Below, piece by piece: positions 1 through 9,490 of a DNA stretch of 64,000 nt. This stretch comes from Cognaticolwellia sediminilitoris (GTDB taxonomy: Bacteria > Pseudomonadota > Gammaproteobacteria > Enterobacterales > Alteromonadaceae). The stretch is taken from contig NBOG01000006.1 in assembly GCA_002104535.1 (NCBI GenBank), positions 126,383 to 190,382 of the forward strand. Reading direction: 5' to 3'. The notes beneath the pieces were generated by a model. It was not told the origin of the DNA. It did no database searches and worked only from the letters and a program-made list of their open reading frames with translations. Position numbers and translations under genes: made by a program. The first letter of the stretch is position 1, and the number at the start of each line of letters is the position of its first letter.

Positions 1-872
1 CCAAAAAATGCTTCTTGCAAAGCTTTAGTCATTGGCCCACGAGTACCGTTGCCCACCGCAATACCATCAACTGATTTTACTGGTACAATTTCAGTCGCTG
101 TTCCACACATAAAGAATTCGTCTGCAAGGTATAAACCTTCTCGTGCAATTGACTCTTCACGTACTTCGTAACCTAGCTGTTTGGCAAGGAAGAATACTGT
201 GTCACGTGTTAAACCTTGAAGAATTGAAGCAGTACCCGGTGGAGTGTAAATAACACCATTTCGGATTAAAAATAAATTTTGTCCAGCACCTTCACTGACC
301 ATATTATTAATATCTAAGGCAACACCTTCAGCATAACCATGACGAGCGGCTTCAGTAGAAATCAATTGTGAAGACAGATAGTTACCACCTGCTTTTGCTG
401 CCGTCGGCATAGTATTAGGTGCTAGTCTATTCCAGCTTGATACGCCAACTTCAACACCATTTTCTACAGCGTCTGCACCTAAGTATGCTTCCCAGCTAAA
501 CGCGGCGATCATAACATCGGCTACAGCGTCAATAGGTGGACGAAGGCCCATGCCAATATCACCTAAAAAGGCTAATGGACGTAAATAGGCTGACTTTAAG
601 TTGTTTTTTACTACTGCATCTTTACAGGCTTGTACTACTTGCTCTTCTGTAAAAGGGATGTTCATGCGGTATATCTTTGCCGATTCAAATAAACGTTTAA
701 TATGCTCTTCTAAACGAAAGATACAGGTACCTTTATGAGTATCGTAAGCACGGATACCTTCAAAAACTGATGAACCGTAATGTAAGGCGTGACTCATTAC
801 ATGCACTGTAGCATTTTGCCACGGCATGAGTTCCCCATTAAACCAAATTAGTTCTGCGTTAACTTTAGCCAT
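1..872 (-). CDS. ilvE: Branched-chain amino acid aminotransferase, 3' end cut by window edge
   Basis: PLP-dependent class IV aminotransferase that makes Val, Leu and Ile from their 2-oxo acids using glutamate, in the cytoplasm. The reading frame opens with MAKVNAELIWFNGELMPW and continues with the family signatures HVMSHALHYGSSVFEGIRAY, YLRPLAF, and the stretch APNTMPTAAKAGGNYL that carries the PLP-binding lysine region. About 290 residues are visible of a usual 305-310; only the C-terminal end, including the stop, lies outside the window. It is the last visible gene of the minus-strand ilvL-ilvG-ilvM-ilvE operon, 74 bases after ilvM. The order matches the enteric ilvGMEDA operon, so ilvD and ilvA may follow outside the window (inference). 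Confidence 0.96.
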   Translation of the reverse strand, partial: MAKVNAELIWFNGELMPWQNATVHVMSHALHYGSSVFEGIRAYDTHKGTCIFRLEEHIKRLFESAKIYRMNIPFTEEQVVQACKDAVVKNNLKSAYLRPLAFLGDIGMGLRPPIDAVADVMIAAFSWEAYLGADAVENGVEVGVSSWNRLAPNTMPTAAKAGGNYLSSQLISTEAARHGYAEGVALDINNMVSEGAGQNLFLIRNGVIYTPPGTASILQGLTRDTVFFLAKQLGYEVREESIAREGLYLADEFFMCGTATEIVPVKSVDGIAVGNGTRGPMTKALQEAFF

Positions 873-905
873 TTTTATTCCTAAATTTTATTGCGTTTCA
901 ACCAG

Positions 906-932
906 TAAACTTAGTGCTACTGATTAAGTTTA
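906..932. repeat. Intercistronic hairpin between ilvM and ilvE
   Basis: Perfect inverted repeat TAAACTTA / TAAGTTTA separated by 11 bases. There is no T run after it on the minus strand, so it is unlikely to be a strong terminator. It could be an mRNA processing or stability hairpin within the ilv transcript (inference). Confidence 0.4.
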
Positions 933-946
933 AATATGTTTGATCG

Positions 947-1213
947 TTATGTTAATCCAGCATTGTTTTGCTGCGATGTACTATTGTCTACTCTGACTTC
1001 TTTGATGTCGATCAGTTTATTAATTTGATCGACTAAAAGTTCAATTGGCCGCTCACTTCTGACCATTAATTCAATCGTGCCGATGTTTGTACCGGTATTT
1101 ACTTTTGCTTTGATACCATTGATCAAAAAACCGCGATAACGAGTGACTTGTAATATGCGCTCAAGTACGACCTGTTTATCATCCGCTTTTATCTTTAATT
1201 GATAGTAGTTCAT
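947..1213 (-). CDS. ilvM: Acetolactate synthase II small (regulatory) subunit
   Basis: ACT-domain small subunit of acetohydroxyacid synthase, 88 residues, the usual size for IlvM (about 87). It starts MNYYQLKIKADDKQVVLERILQVTRYRGF, an ACT-like beta-alpha-beta fold with the RYRGF segment typical of IlvM. Its ATG follows the ilvG stop codon with no gap, so the two subunits are probably translationally coupled and made in balance. It associates with the catalytic IlvG subunit and stabilises or activates it. The small size fits an isozyme II-type enzyme, rather than the larger IlvH/IlvN type that confers valine feedback. Confidence 0.92.
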   Translation of the reverse strand: MNYYQLKIKADDKQVVLERILQVTRYRGFLINGIKAKVNTGTNIGTIELMVRSERPIELLVDQINKLIDIKEVRVDNSTSQQNNAGLT

Positions 1214-2878
1214 TTACGTGCTCTCCATCATTTTGTCATTAGCGGTATTCGGCGGTACTAATGGCCAAACATTATCCTGTGCATCTATTTTCACTTGCAG
1301 TAAATAAGGACCGTCATGTTCAAGCATTTCTTCAATCGCAGCTGTAACCTGTGACTTATTGGTGATCATTTTGGCTTTAATATCAAAGGCATTAGCTAGC
1401 ATGACAAAGTCAGGGTTATCGGCTAAATCTGTTTCACTTAAGCGGCCATTGAAAAATAAATCTTGCCACTGGCGCACCATACCTAACTTAGCATTATCAA
1501 TTAAAACGATTTTTACCGGTAACTGAAAACGTTTAATAGTGGAAAGCTCTTGTACATTCATCATGAACGAGCCATCACCTGAAACAGCAATGATACAATC
1601 GGTCGGCCGACTGACCTGAGCACCAACGGCTGCAGGAACGCCAAAGCCCATAGTACCCATACCGCCACTGGTTAAAAAGTTACTGGGATCATCAAATGCC
1701 ATGTGCTGAGCGGTCCACATTTGATGCTGGCCAACATCGGTGGTTACACAAGTATTTTTGGGCATGTTATCGCTAATTTCTTTTAATACAGCCGGGGCAA
1801 AAATAGACTCACCTGGGTGATTATAATCCCAAGCAAACTCGGTATTCATTTGTTGGCATTTTTCTTGCCATACTTCGATAGATAAAGGGATGGCAAGCGC
1901 TGGTAAATTAACTTTTAAATCACCTAAAATTGACGAGTCAGCCTTGCGGCGTTTGTTGATCTCTGCCGTATCAATATCAAAATGGATGATCTTTGCATTT
2001 GGTGCAAATTCGTTAAGTTTACCGGTAACACGGTCATCAAAACGCGCACCAACTGCGATTAATAAATCACATTCTTGTACCGCTAAATTAGCCGCTTTAG
2101 TGCCATGCATGCCTAACATACCTAAATAGTTTTTATCTTTAGGGTCAATGGCGCCTAAACCTTTTAATGTTGATACGCTAGGCGTACCGGTGATTTTTGC
2201 AAAATCTCTTAATTCATCGACAGCATTAGCCATGCCGACTCCGCCGCCGACATAAAGAACAGGTTGTTTTGCTTGGCTTAATAACGCGATTGCACTACCT
2301 ACGTTCGCAGGCGGTAATTTCACTTTATTTTTTAAATTAACCAACTCATCTAAACGACCATTCACTTCTGCTAATTGAATATCCTTAGGAATATCAACTA
2401 GTACTGGTCCTTGTCTTCCTTCTAAAGCAATGGCAAAAGCTTGATGTAAAACACTGGCTAAGTCATCAATGTTAGTCACTTGAAAAGAGTGCTTAGTACA
2501 CGCAAGTGATAAACCGAAAATATCAATTTCCTGAAAGGCGTCAGAGCCCATCGCGGCAGTGGCAACTTGACCAGTGATCGCAACAACGGGGATTGAATCT
2601 GCTAAAGCATCTGCTAAGCCAGTGATCAGGTTGGTCGCACCAGGGCCTGAAGTCGCTAAACAGACACCGACTTTCCCTGAAGCCCTTGCGTAACCTACAG
2701 CAGAAAATGCAGCCCCTTGTTCATGGCGACATAAAAAATGTTCAACTTCACTGTCGTATAGCGCATCGTAAATTGGCATGATAGCGCCGCCGGGATAACC
2801 AAAAACATGTTCAACGCCATGTTGTTCTAACACGTTAAACAATAAGCCTCCGCCGGTTAATTTTTTATCAGTTGTCAT
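1214..2878 (-). CDS. ilvG: Acetolactate synthase II large (catalytic) subunit
   Basis: ThDP-dependent enzyme condensing two pyruvates, or pyruvate with 2-oxobutyrate, in the first common step of branched-chain amino acid synthesis. The 554 residues match the family length. Visible are the N-terminal ThDP-binding domain with [13 protein letters not shown] and [19 protein letters not shown] (catalytic Glu), the middle FAD-binding region ([29 protein letters not shown]), and the C-terminal ThDP motif beginning [17 protein letters not shown] and ending in the [14 protein letters not shown] region. Unlike the frameshifted ilvG of E. coli K-12 the frame is intact. It is the first structural gene after the ilvL leader and attenuator and is immediately followed by ilvM. 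Confidence 0.97.
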   Translation of the reverse strand: MTTDKKLTGGGLLFNVLEQHGVEHVFGYPGGAIMPIYDALYDSEVEHFLCRHEQGAAFSAVGYARASGKVGVCLATSGPGATNLITGLADALADSIPVVAITGQVATAAMGSDAFQEIDIFGLSLACTKHSFQVTNIDDLASVLHQAFAIALEGRQGPVLVDIPKDIQLAEVNGRLDELVNLKNKVKLPPANVGSAIALLSQAKQPVLYVGGGVGMANAVDELRDFAKITGTPSVSTLKGLGAIDPKDKNYLGMLGMHGTKAANLAVQECDLLIAVGARFDDRVTGKLNEFAPNAKIIHFDIDTAEINKRRKADSSILGDLKVNLPALAIPLSIEVWQEKCQQMNTEFAWDYNHPGESIFAPAVLKEISDNMPKNTCVTTDVGQHQMWTAQHMAFDDPSNFLTSGGMGTMGFGVPAAVGAQVSRPTDCIIAVSGDGSFMMNVQELSTIKRFQLPVKIVLIDNAKLGMVRQWQDLFFNGRLSETDLADNPDFVMLANAFDIKAKMITNKSQVTAAIEEMLEHDGPYLLQVKIDAQDNVWPLVPPNTANDKMMEST

Positions 2879-3016
2879 ATTCTTGTTTACTTTTTAATCA
2901 CAATTTATGCATTTGCTATTCATGTTTATGAAATGTATGCCTTTTGTAATTATAAGTATTCTCCCAAAGGTAAATGATGTTAATGCGCTGTTGCCAATTA
3001 TTTCGCTTATATAACG

Positions 3017-3052
3017 ACAAACCCCCCAGTCCTTGCGGAGCGGGGGGTTTGT
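3017..3052 (-). terminator. ilv attenuator: terminator hairpin with competing antiterminator
   Basis: On the minus strand ACAAACCCCCC pairs with GGGGGGTTTGT, and the loop region contains TCC-GCAA-GGA, giving a very stable hairpin between ilvL and ilvG. The leader coding segment at 3084-3098 (GCGGGG, then TTTGTT after a small internal loop) is complementary to the first terminator arm (3040-3053), so an alternative antiterminator helix is possible. The T tract after the hairpin on the minus strand is weak (TTTGTCGTTAT). This is the layout of classical translation-coupled attenuation. Confidence 0.8.
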
Positions 3053-3076
3053 TTTATAAGATTCTTTTACTTTTCT

Positions 3077-3157
3077 TTAGCTCAACAAATATCCCCGCGA
3101 CGATTTAATAATCACCACGATGAGAATGTTAATAATGACCAAGCTAAAGTTTTGCAT
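3077..3157 (-). CDS. ilvL: ilv operon leader peptide
   Basis: A 26-residue ORF ending 24 bases before the attenuator hairpin. Its middle is a run of regulated amino acids, LVIINILIVVII: nine of these twelve are Ile or Val, two are Leu and one is Asn. This composition, the position just upstream of a GC-rich hairpin, and the complementarity between the end of the ORF and the terminator arm identify it as the attenuation leader of ilvGM(E). Ribosome stalling at Ile/Val/Leu codons when charged tRNA is scarce would favour the antiterminator. The peptide resembles E. coli IlvL in composition rather than in sequence. Confidence 0.85.
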   Translation of the reverse strand: MQNFSLVIINILIVVIIKSSRGYLLS

Positions 3158-3219
3158 ATTTATTTATATTTTCTTCAATTTTATTGAAATTAGGTTTCGC
3201 TGTTTCCAGCCTATTTAAA

Positions 3220-3249
3220 TTAGTACCATAGCTCTAATACTTCACGCAA
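3220..3249 (-). promoter_or_regulatory. Candidate ilv operon promoter
   Basis: Minus-strand TTGCGT (3249-3244) and TACTAA (3225-3220) with an 18-base spacer, about 60 bases upstream of the ilvL start. The match to sigma-70 elements is moderate. Confidence 0.4.
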
Positions 3250-3366
3250 GCTATTTCTCAAAGTATCTATGATTATTTGTAATAAAGTGCTTTTGAGGGG
3301 AATTATTTTCGCGTTAAACGTTTTCGTTAACTACACTGTCGTTAAGTGAAATAAAAATGGATTTTT

Positions 3367-4890
3367 ATGACTTTAGCCTGTGTATTTAGTAGAGCTCGTA
3401 TCGGGCTCGAATCTCCTTTGGTGACAGTTGAAGTGCACTTGGCAAATGGATTGCCGGCATTCAATATTGTTGGTCTGCCTGAAACATCTGTCCGAGAAGC
3501 CAAAGATCGTGTCAGAAGCGCTATTATAAATTGTGGTTTTGAATTTCCCGCCAAACGTATCACCGTAAACTTAGCTCCTGCTGATTTGCCCAAAGAGGGC
3601 GGACGGTTTGATTTGCCTATCGCGTTAGGCATTCTTGCCGCAGCGTCACAGTTACCAGAAGCCGACTTAAGGCAATATGAATTTGCCGGGGAATTAGCGT
3701 TATCAGGAGAGTTGCGGGCAATTATTGGTGAAATTCCGTTGGCAATGGCCTGTAAAGAAAGTGGTCGTATTTTAGTCATACCCAGTGCTAATGCTGAACA
3801 AGCCAGTTGGGTACAAGGAGCAAAAATACTTAATTTAACGCATTTAAAGCAGCTATTTCCTCACTTTTTAAATCAACAAAGCTTGCCATTAGTGGCAACC
3901 AAAACCTTACAAGCCCATCAAAATATTATCGAACACGATATTGCTGAGGTTGTCGGACAGCCGCTAGCTAAAAGGGCTTTAGAAATTGCCGCAAGTGGTG
4001 GGCATAACCTGTTATTCATTGGTCCTCCTGGTACGGGGAAGACAATGTTAGCGAGTAGGTTGCCAGGTATTTTACCGCCAATGACTGAGCAAGAGGCGTT
4101 ATCGAGTGCTGCAATTCAATCGATTTGTCATAAAAACATCAGCCCTGACTCATGGTTAACTAGGCCATTTAGAGCGCCACATCATACCGCTTCTTCAGCG
4201 GCACTCGTTGGCGGTGGTAGTCATCCGCAGCCAGGTGAAATTTCCTTAGCGCATAATGGCGTACTTTTTCTAGATGAATTACCAGAATTTGAAAGAAAAG
4301 TACTCGATGTGTTGCGTGAACCCATGGAGTCAGGTGAAGTCACTATTTCTCGTGTTTTGATGAAACAAACTTTTCCAGCGCAATTTCAACTGGTTGCAGC
4401 AATGAACCCAAGCCCTACCGGTTTTTACAATGACAAGCGCAGTTCTCCTGAGCAAGTTTTACGTTATCTTAATCGGCTTTCAGGACCGTTTTTAGATCGA
4501 ATTGATATCCAAATTGAAGTCACCAGACTACCTCGTGGTATGTGGGCAAATGATAAAGGCAAGGCGGAATCGAGTCGCACCATTCAAAAAAGAGTCGCTA
4601 TTTGCCATCAAAGCCAAATATTACGTCAAGGTAAAGCGAATGCACAGCTAAGTAGTGCAGAAGTGAGAAGCTATTGCCAACTTGCGCCAGACGATAATGA
4701 ATTTTTGGAATTAGCGATAGAGAAACTAAATTTATCGACCAGAGCACATCATAAAATATTGAAAATTGCTCGGACACTGGCCGATATGGACGCGGTTGAA
4801 AACATTGAGCGCAAGTATTTAATTGAAGCCCTTTCATACCGCGCTATGGATAGAATTTTACGTCATTTAACTGAAGCAGTATCCGCGTGA
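3367..4890 (+). CDS. comM: YifB/ComM family Mg-chelatase-like AAA+ ATPase
   Basis: 507 residues, the family length. The N-terminal part (about 1-190) is the Lon-protease-like ChlI domain (HLANGLPAFNIVGLPET, ADLPKEGGRFDLPIALGIL). It is followed by an AAA+ Mg-chelatase domain with Walker A GPPGTGKT at 219-226 and Walker B GVLFLDELPEF near 300, then a C-terminal helical lid domain. In naturally competent bacteria ComM is a hexameric helicase promoting branch migration of integrating DNA; here that role is inferred from the family. It is divergent from the ilv operon, an arrangement also found in enterics (yifB beside ilvL), and its stop lies 4 bases from the stop of convergent ilvY. No strong ribosome-binding site is visible before the chosen ATG. 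Confidence 0.93.
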   Translation: MTLACVFSRARIGLESPLVTVEVHLANGLPAFNIVGLPETSVREAKDRVRSAIINCGFEFPAKRITVNLAPADLPKEGGRFDLPIALGILAAASQLPEADLRQYEFAGELALSGELRAIIGEIPLAMACKESGRILVIPSANAEQASWVQGAKILNLTHLKQLFPHFLNQQSLPLVATKTLQAHQNIIEHDIAEVVGQPLAKRALEIAASGGHNLLFIGPPGTGKTMLASRLPGILPPMTEQEALSSAAIQSICHKNISPDSWLTRPFRAPHHTASSAALVGGGSHPQPGEISLAHNGVLFLDELPEFERKVLDVLREPMESGEVTISRVLMKQTFPAQFQLVAAMNPSPTGFYNDKRSSPEQVLRYLNRLSGPFLDRIDIQIEVTRLPRGMWANDKGKAESSRTIQKRVAICHQSQILRQGKANAQLSSAEVRSYCQLAPDDNEFLELAIEKLNLSTRAHHKILKIARTLADMDAVENIERKYLIEALSYRAMDRILRHLTEAVSA

Positions 4891-4894
4891 TTGA

Positions 4895-5770
4895 TTATTC
4901 AATGGCATCAAAAAATGCTTGGATCAATGGTTGCTCCTTGCTCTGATTTAAGCAGCACACGCCAAGATCAAAGGGCTCTATTTCGCCAACATTTTCTAAA
5001 TACTGTACCCTGTCTTTAACCGGACTATTCTCAACCACAACCTGCGGAACAATACCGACGCCACAGCCTAAAGCGACCATACTGACTAATGCCTCATGGC
5101 CAGATACTGTAGCGTAAATATTAGCTTTGCCTTGTTGCTTCTTACGATACCAGTACTCAAAACGTTTTCTTGCAGGGCCGTGTTCAGGCAAAATAATAGG
5201 AATTTCCGACCAAACAAAGTCTTGTAAAATTTGCTGTTGAACGCGACACACCATGGTGGGCGCAATGACCGATACGGGAATTTTTGCTAGATGATGGAAT
5301 GTGAATATTCGAGATAACTGTTCTGGTTTGGCCGCAATAGCAAAATCAACGGCTTGCTTTTCAACTTGCTCTAGCGCGTCAGCGGCATCACCGGTTGTTA
5401 ACATGATTTCCACCAGCGGGTGTTGTTGTCTAAAACGCTCTAACAAAGGCGGTAAGTGACTATAGGCAGCGGTTACCGAACAATAAATATGTAACTTACC
5501 TTGTAATTCCGCTTGTTTTTGATTGAGGGACAACTGCAATAATTGCCATTGTTCTAATTGTTGCTCAGCAAATTGATAAAACTGTTTACCTGCTTCACTC
5601 AGCACAACAGTACGGTTATCTCGATGTAGCAATGAGCTGCCTACTTCTAGCTCAAGGCGTTGGATAACGCGGCTTAACGTCGAAGGACTGACATGATGGA
5701 GATCAGCGGTTTTGCCAAAGTGTAATGAATTGGCTAATTCGATAAACATTCGTAATGATTTTAATTCCAC
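4895..5770 (-). CDS. ilvY: LysR-type activator of ilvC
   Basis: 291-residue LysR regulator. The N-terminal winged helix-turn-helix covers about residues 1-60 (MELKSLRMFIELANSLHFGKTADLHHVSPSTLSRVIQRLE), followed by the linker helix and a periplasmic-binding-protein-like effector domain (about 90-290). It is divergent from ilvC, as in E. coli, where IlvY senses acetolactate/acetohydroxybutyrate and activates ilvC. The shared intergenic region contains TTGCA/TGCAA inverted repeats suited to a LysR protein. Confidence 0.93.
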   Translation of the reverse strand: MELKSLRMFIELANSLHFGKTADLHHVSPSTLSRVIQRLELEVGSSLLHRDNRTVVLSEAGKQFYQFAEQQLEQWQLLQLSLNQKQAELQGKLHIYCSVTAAYSHLPPLLERFRQQHPLVEIMLTTGDAADALEQVEKQAVDFAIAAKPEQLSRIFTFHHLAKIPVSVIAPTMVCRVQQQILQDFVWSEIPIILPEHGPARKRFEYWYRKKQQGKANIYATVSGHEALVSMVALGCGVGIVPQVVVENSPVKDRVQYLENVGEIEPFDLGVCCLNQSKEQPLIQAFFDAIE

Positions 5771-5814
5771 TGTATTGCCTTAACACTGTTGAATATGAAA
5801 ATACTACGGTTATG

Positions 5815-5880
5815 TTGCATTTATTGCAATGCTGCAGTGCAAATATATCATTTTAAGCAATGAAATATTTTAGCTATGAT
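5815..5880 (+). promoter_or_regulatory. IlvY operator region and ilvC promoter
   Basis: Two overlapping inverted repeats, TTGCA-N5-TGCAA (5815-5829) and TTGCA-N9-TGCAA (5824-5842), lie between the divergent ilvY and ilvC genes. Downstream is a good -10 TATGAT (5875-5880) with only a poor -35 (TTTTAA, 5851-5856), as expected for an activator-dependent promoter. Assignment to IlvY is inferred from position. Confidence 0.6.
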
Positions 5881-5948
5881 AGTTTCAAGTCAATTAAGTG
5901 ACTAAATAATTAAATTTTCTTGGTCAATACCAAGTGCAGGAGATAATC

Positions 5949-7433
5949 ATGGCTAACTATTTCAATACTTTAAGCTTGCGTGAAAAATTAGCGCAATTAG
6001 GTCAATGTCGCTTTATGAAACGTGAAGAATTCAGTGACGGTTGTAATTTCATTAAAGATTGGAATATTGTCATTGTCGGTTGTGGTGCACAAGGCCTGAA
6101 CCAAGGTTTGAACATGCGCGACTCTGGTTTGAATATTTCTTATGCGCTACGTGATGCAGCGATTGCTGAAAAGCGTCAATCGTATCAATGGGCCACTGAA
6201 AATGGTTTTACCGTGGGTAATTATCAAGAATTAATCCCTCAAGCGGATTTAGTGTTAAACCTAACACCAGATAAGCAGCATACTTCTGCGGTTAACGCCG
6301 TAATGCCGTTAATGAAAGAAGGTTCTACGTTAGCCTATTCACATGGTTTCAACATTGTTGAAGAGGGCATGCAAATTCGCCCTGACATTACTGTTGTTAT
6401 GGTTGCTCCTAAGTGCCCGGGTACAGAAGTACGTGAAGAATATAAACGCGGCTTTGGCGTACCAACGCTTATCGCCGTTCATCCAGAAAATGATCCACAA
6501 GGTAATGGTTGGGCTATCGCAAAAGCATATGCTTCTGCAACAGGTGGTGATCGTGCTGGCGTTTTAGCTTCTTCTTTTATCGCTGAAGTTAAATCAGATT
6601 TAATGGGTGAGCAAACTATACTTTGCGGCATGTTACAAACCGCAGCAATCTTAGGTCACAAGCAATTAGTGGCTCAAGGAGTTGATGCAGGTTACGCCCG
6701 TAAATTATTACAATACGGTATTGAAGGCGTTACTGAAGGTTTAAAATACGGCGGCATCACTAACATGATGGACCGATTATCAAACCCAGCTAAAATTAAA
6801 GCCTTTGATATGTCTTTAGAATTGAAAGAGATTTTACGTCCTTTATTCCAAAAGCATATGGATGACATTATCGAAGGCCGTTTCTCAGCTGGTATGATGG
6901 CAGATTGGGATAATGGTGATGCGAACTTATTAAAATGGCGTGAAGAAACCGCTGAAACATCTTTCGAAAAAGCACCTACTTGTGACAAAGAAATTTCAGA
7001 GCAAGAATATTACGATAAAGGTATTTTCGTGGTTGCTATGGTTAAAGCAGGTGTTGAATTAGCCTTTGATGCCATGGTTGATTCAGGCATCGTTAATGCT
7101 TCAGCTTACTACGAGTCGTTACATGAAACGCCGTTAATCGCCAATACAATTGCGCGTAATATGCTTTATGAAATGAATGTTGTTATTTCAGATACGGCAG
7201 AATACGGTAACTACTTATTCTCACATGCAGCAGTACCTTTGCTAGAAGAGTTTACAAGTAAACTGACGCTAGAAGATTTAGGCGAAGGCTTAAAAAACAC
7301 CTCAAACGGTGTTGATAATGCCCGTCTTATTGAAGTGAATGAAGCGATTCGCAGCCATGGTGTTGAAGCTATTGGCAAAGAGCTTCGTGGTTATATGACA
7401 GATATGAAAAGAATTGTAGAAGCGAACAGCTAA
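5949..7433 (+). CDS. ilvC: Ketol-acid reductoisomerase, long (class II) form
   Basis: NADPH- and Mg-dependent isomeroreductase converting acetolactate or acetohydroxybutyrate to the dihydroxy acid, the second common step of Val/Ile synthesis. 494 residues, the long enteric form with a duplicated C-terminal knotted domain. The start is ATG 5949, giving [18 protein letters not shown] as in E. coli IlvC, with AGGAG at 5938-5942; an in-frame GTG at 5934 overlaps that ribosome-binding site and is rejected. The Rossmann motif [20 protein letters not shown] and the catalytic-site stretches [11 protein letters not shown] and [12 protein letters not shown] are visible. It is followed by a strong terminator and controlled by the IlvY region upstream. 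Confidence 0.97.
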   Translation: MANYFNTLSLREKLAQLGQCRFMKREEFSDGCNFIKDWNIVIVGCGAQGLNQGLNMRDSGLNISYALRDAAIAEKRQSYQWATENGFTVGNYQELIPQADLVLNLTPDKQHTSAVNAVMPLMKEGSTLAYSHGFNIVEEGMQIRPDITVVMVAPKCPGTEVREEYKRGFGVPTLIAVHPENDPQGNGWAIAKAYASATGGDRAGVLASSFIAEVKSDLMGEQTILCGMLQTAAILGHKQLVAQGVDAGYARKLLQYGIEGVTEGLKYGGITNMMDRLSNPAKIKAFDMSLELKEILRPLFQKHMDDIIEGRFSAGMMADWDNGDANLLKWREETAETSFEKAPTCDKEISEQEYYDKGIFVVAMVKAGVELAFDAMVDSGIVNASAYYESLHETPLIANTIARNMLYEMNVVISDTAEYGNYLFSHAAVPLLEEFTSKLTLEDLGEGLKNTSNGVDNARLIEVNEAIRSHGVEAIGKELRGYMTDMKRIVEANS

Positions 7434-7460
7434 ACTGAATCATAAATTTAAAGCGTGCTT

Positions 7461-7497
7461 AGCGGTGTTGAGTGTTAAACCAATACCGCTTTTTTTA
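7461..7497 (+). terminator. Rho-independent terminator of ilvC
   Basis: AGCGGTGTTG pairs with CAATACCGCT (one internal mismatch) across a 10-base loop and is followed immediately by a T run. Confidence 0.88.
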
Positions 7498-7533
7498 ATC
7501 GTTTTTTTTATTACTTATTAAAGGAAAATAAGA

Positions 7534-7851
7534 ATGACTGAATTTACCAATGTCAGTATCTCGAAAGTGGCCAGTATTTATTTTGATGGTCAGGTTACTA
7601 GTAGAAAAGTTACTTTTGCAGACGGATCAGTGAAGACACTAGGAATTATGATGCCCGGTGAATATACTTTTGCAACCGCTGAAAAAGAGCTAATGGAAAT
7701 TCAACAAGGTAGGGTCAGTGTATTGCTTCCTAAGAGTGATACTTGGCAAACTTTTACTGCTAACCAAGCTTTCAATGTTCCTGCCAATGCCTCATTTGAT
7801 ATCAAGGTGAGTGAATTAGCTGACTACTGTTGTTCATATATTGCAGATTAA
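7534..7851 (+). CDS. ppnP: Pyrimidine/purine nucleoside phosphorylase (YaiE/DUF1255 family)
   Basis: Small cupin-fold protein of 105 residues (E. coli PpnP is 94). The family signatures GIMMPGEYTFATAEKELMEI, VLLPKSDTWQ and FNVPANASFDIKV are all present. PpnP cleaves several nucleosides with phosphate to the base and ribose-1-phosphate. A good ribosome-binding site (AAAGGAAA) precedes the ATG. It is monocistronic, since a terminator lies on its 5' side. Confidence 0.93.
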   Translation: MTEFTNVSISKVASIYFDGQVTSRKVTFADGSVKTLGIMMPGEYTFATAEKELMEIQQGRVSVLLPKSDTWQTFTANQAFNVPANASFDIKVSELADYCCSYIAD

Positions 7852-8418
7852 TAAAGTTATAGTGGCTTTGCGTATTCATTTCGACAACATAATCGCTAAC
7901 TAAGCTATTGCGCTAATTGTTATCCATCAGTGATCGATTAGCGCACTTCCAACACTTAACTACTAATACCGAACACGACTTAACTTTGCCTGCCAAAAAG
8001 TTTGATGTTGTGTGTCAAAGTTAAAACCAAGACTGCCATCTCTTTTAAATTCAGCGCTAGCGCTTAAATTGTTTTTCCACCTCTTTTAGTCTATCTATAG
8101 TACATGTAAGGCATACTTAGCGAGTTCAATTAATAAGCTTTCAAATAAAATACTATTCTTTGTGACTTTTTAATAGTAGCTGCCGTTTATACCTACAAAC
8201 ATCATAATTGCCTTTCTTGAAAGTAAATCGTAATAGGTTATAAAAGGAAACAAAAATGAAAAAAACAATCATTGCAAGTGCACTAACGCTGGTATCAATA
8301 AACGGCTGAGCCTTAAAAGCTACATTATCTGAAATACTGATTGTTTATGGTTAATCTAGGTGCCGTTACAGTGCCAATGATACAATAAATATTGTTTAAA
8401 TAATTCTTAGGGCATGAC
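7852..8418. other. 567-base gap with a 9-bp hairpin and a broken short ORF
   Basis: No intact gene was recognised. The inverted repeat TGCGCTAAT (7909-7917) / ATTAGCGCA (7937-7945) could end the ppnP transcript but has no T run. A truncated signal-peptide-like ORF lies at 8256-8309 and is listed separately. The rest is AT-rich with no clear structure. Confidence 0.5.
8256..8309 (+). pseudogene. Remnant of a secreted-protein gene (signal peptide only)
   Basis: A ribosome-binding site (AAAAGGAAA) and ATG open MKKTIIASALTLVSING, which looks like the n- and h-regions of a Sec signal peptide, then hit TGA after 17 residues. No continuation was recognised in the next 100 bases. The best reading is the 5' end of a gene that lost its body; a chance ORF or a small peptide gene is also possible. 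Confidence 0.4.
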
Positions 8419-9249
8419 ATGAAAAGTAACAACAAACTAAAAACAGCCTCGATAAGTGTTTATGGGCTTTTTAGCATTGTATTTTTTGATGTTTTTATCG
8501 CAGATAGTAATTCAGCATTGCTATTACCTAAGGCCGAAGCAAGCGTCACAAGTCGGTTGGAAAGTTTGCCCGATTTTTCCAAAATTGCAGACGTAAAACA
8601 GAAGAAGGAGGCGTTCTTTGCTACCCTATATCCAATTATTCAAGCGGAAAATAATCACGTACTCCAGTTAAGAAAGCTTATCAATATGCTTAAAAATGTG
8701 CCTGTTGCCAAACTTAGTGTAAAACAGCAAGCTTGGTTGAGAGACATTTCAAAAAATTATAAATTAGAAAATGAGTTCATAGATGACAGCACCTTCGATG
8801 AGTTACTTAAAAGAGTAGACTATGTGCCGCCTTCTTTAGCGTTGACCCAAGCAGCTATAGAGTCGGGTTGGGGCACGTCTCGATTTGCAAAACAAGGTAA
8901 TAATTTATTTGGTCAATGGTGTTTTTCTGAAGGTTGCGGCATGGTGCCATCATCAAGAGAAGTAGGTAAAGGTCACGAAGTTGCCAAATTTGACACCATA
9001 AATATGTCTGTTCGTAGTTATATTCTTAACCTTAATAGTCATGAATCTTACCGTGAATTGAGAGAATACCGCGCAACTTTACGTCAAAAAGAATCGTCGT
9101 TTGCTGGTATTACTTTAGCAAAAACACTAACGGAATACTCTGAAGAGGGTAAAGACTATGTGGAAAAAGTAACTGAATTTATTCATCAAAATAAACTTCA
9201 ACGTTTTACAGTGGCGTTTGAGAGTACTATTCAAACAATTACTGACTGA
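8419..9249 (+). CDS. Bax-like glucosaminidase (peptidoglycan hydrolase)
   Basis: 276 residues. A hydrophobic segment near residues 14-30 (VYGLFSIVFFDVFIA) suggests a signal peptide or membrane anchor. The C-terminal half carries the glucosaminidase fold of E. coli Bax: LALTQAAIESGWGTSRFAKQ with the catalytic-type Glu, GNNLFGQWCF and YILNLNSHESYRELR, followed by the TEYSEEGKDYVEKV tail. It probably cuts glycan strands in the periplasm. It stands alone in a poorly conserved patch. Confidence 0.85.
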   Translation: MKSNNKLKTASISVYGLFSIVFFDVFIADSNSALLLPKAEASVTSRLESLPDFSKIADVKQKKEAFFATLYPIIQAENNHVLQLRKLINMLKNVPVAKLSVKQQAWLRDISKNYKLENEFIDDSTFDELLKRVDYVPPSLALTQAAIESGWGTSRFAKQGNNLFGQWCFSEGCGMVPSSREVGKGHEVAKFDTINMSVRSYILNLNSHESYRELREYRATLRQKESSFAGITLAKTLTEYSEEGKDYVEKVTEFIHQNKLQRFTVAFESTIQTITD

Positions 9250-9490
9250 CTTCCTAGAGCGAAGTAATTGATGGCAGAATCTTATGGCTCTGGAACAATC
9301 AATTTGAAAGTTGTACAAAATATACTGTATTTATATGTGACTTTTTAACTTAATAACGCATCTATATCTGTATAACTTAGTACCCCACTAAATTTTTTAT
9401 AATTCCGTTCAGTATTTAATTATTCATTGACGTTATAAGGACTTAAACAGTGTGTTAGTAATAATTAAAACCAAATGTTAGGAGAGTAAT

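Noticed and set aside
3017-3060. Attenuator hairpin as a plus-strand terminator
   Set aside because: The T run is actually better on the plus strand, but no plus-strand gene lies upstream, and the leader peptide and antiterminator pairing fit the minus strand.
5934-5948. In-frame GTG five codons upstream of ilvC
   Set aside because: It overlaps the AGGAG ribosome-binding site of ATG 5949, which gives the MANYFNTL start of IlvC.
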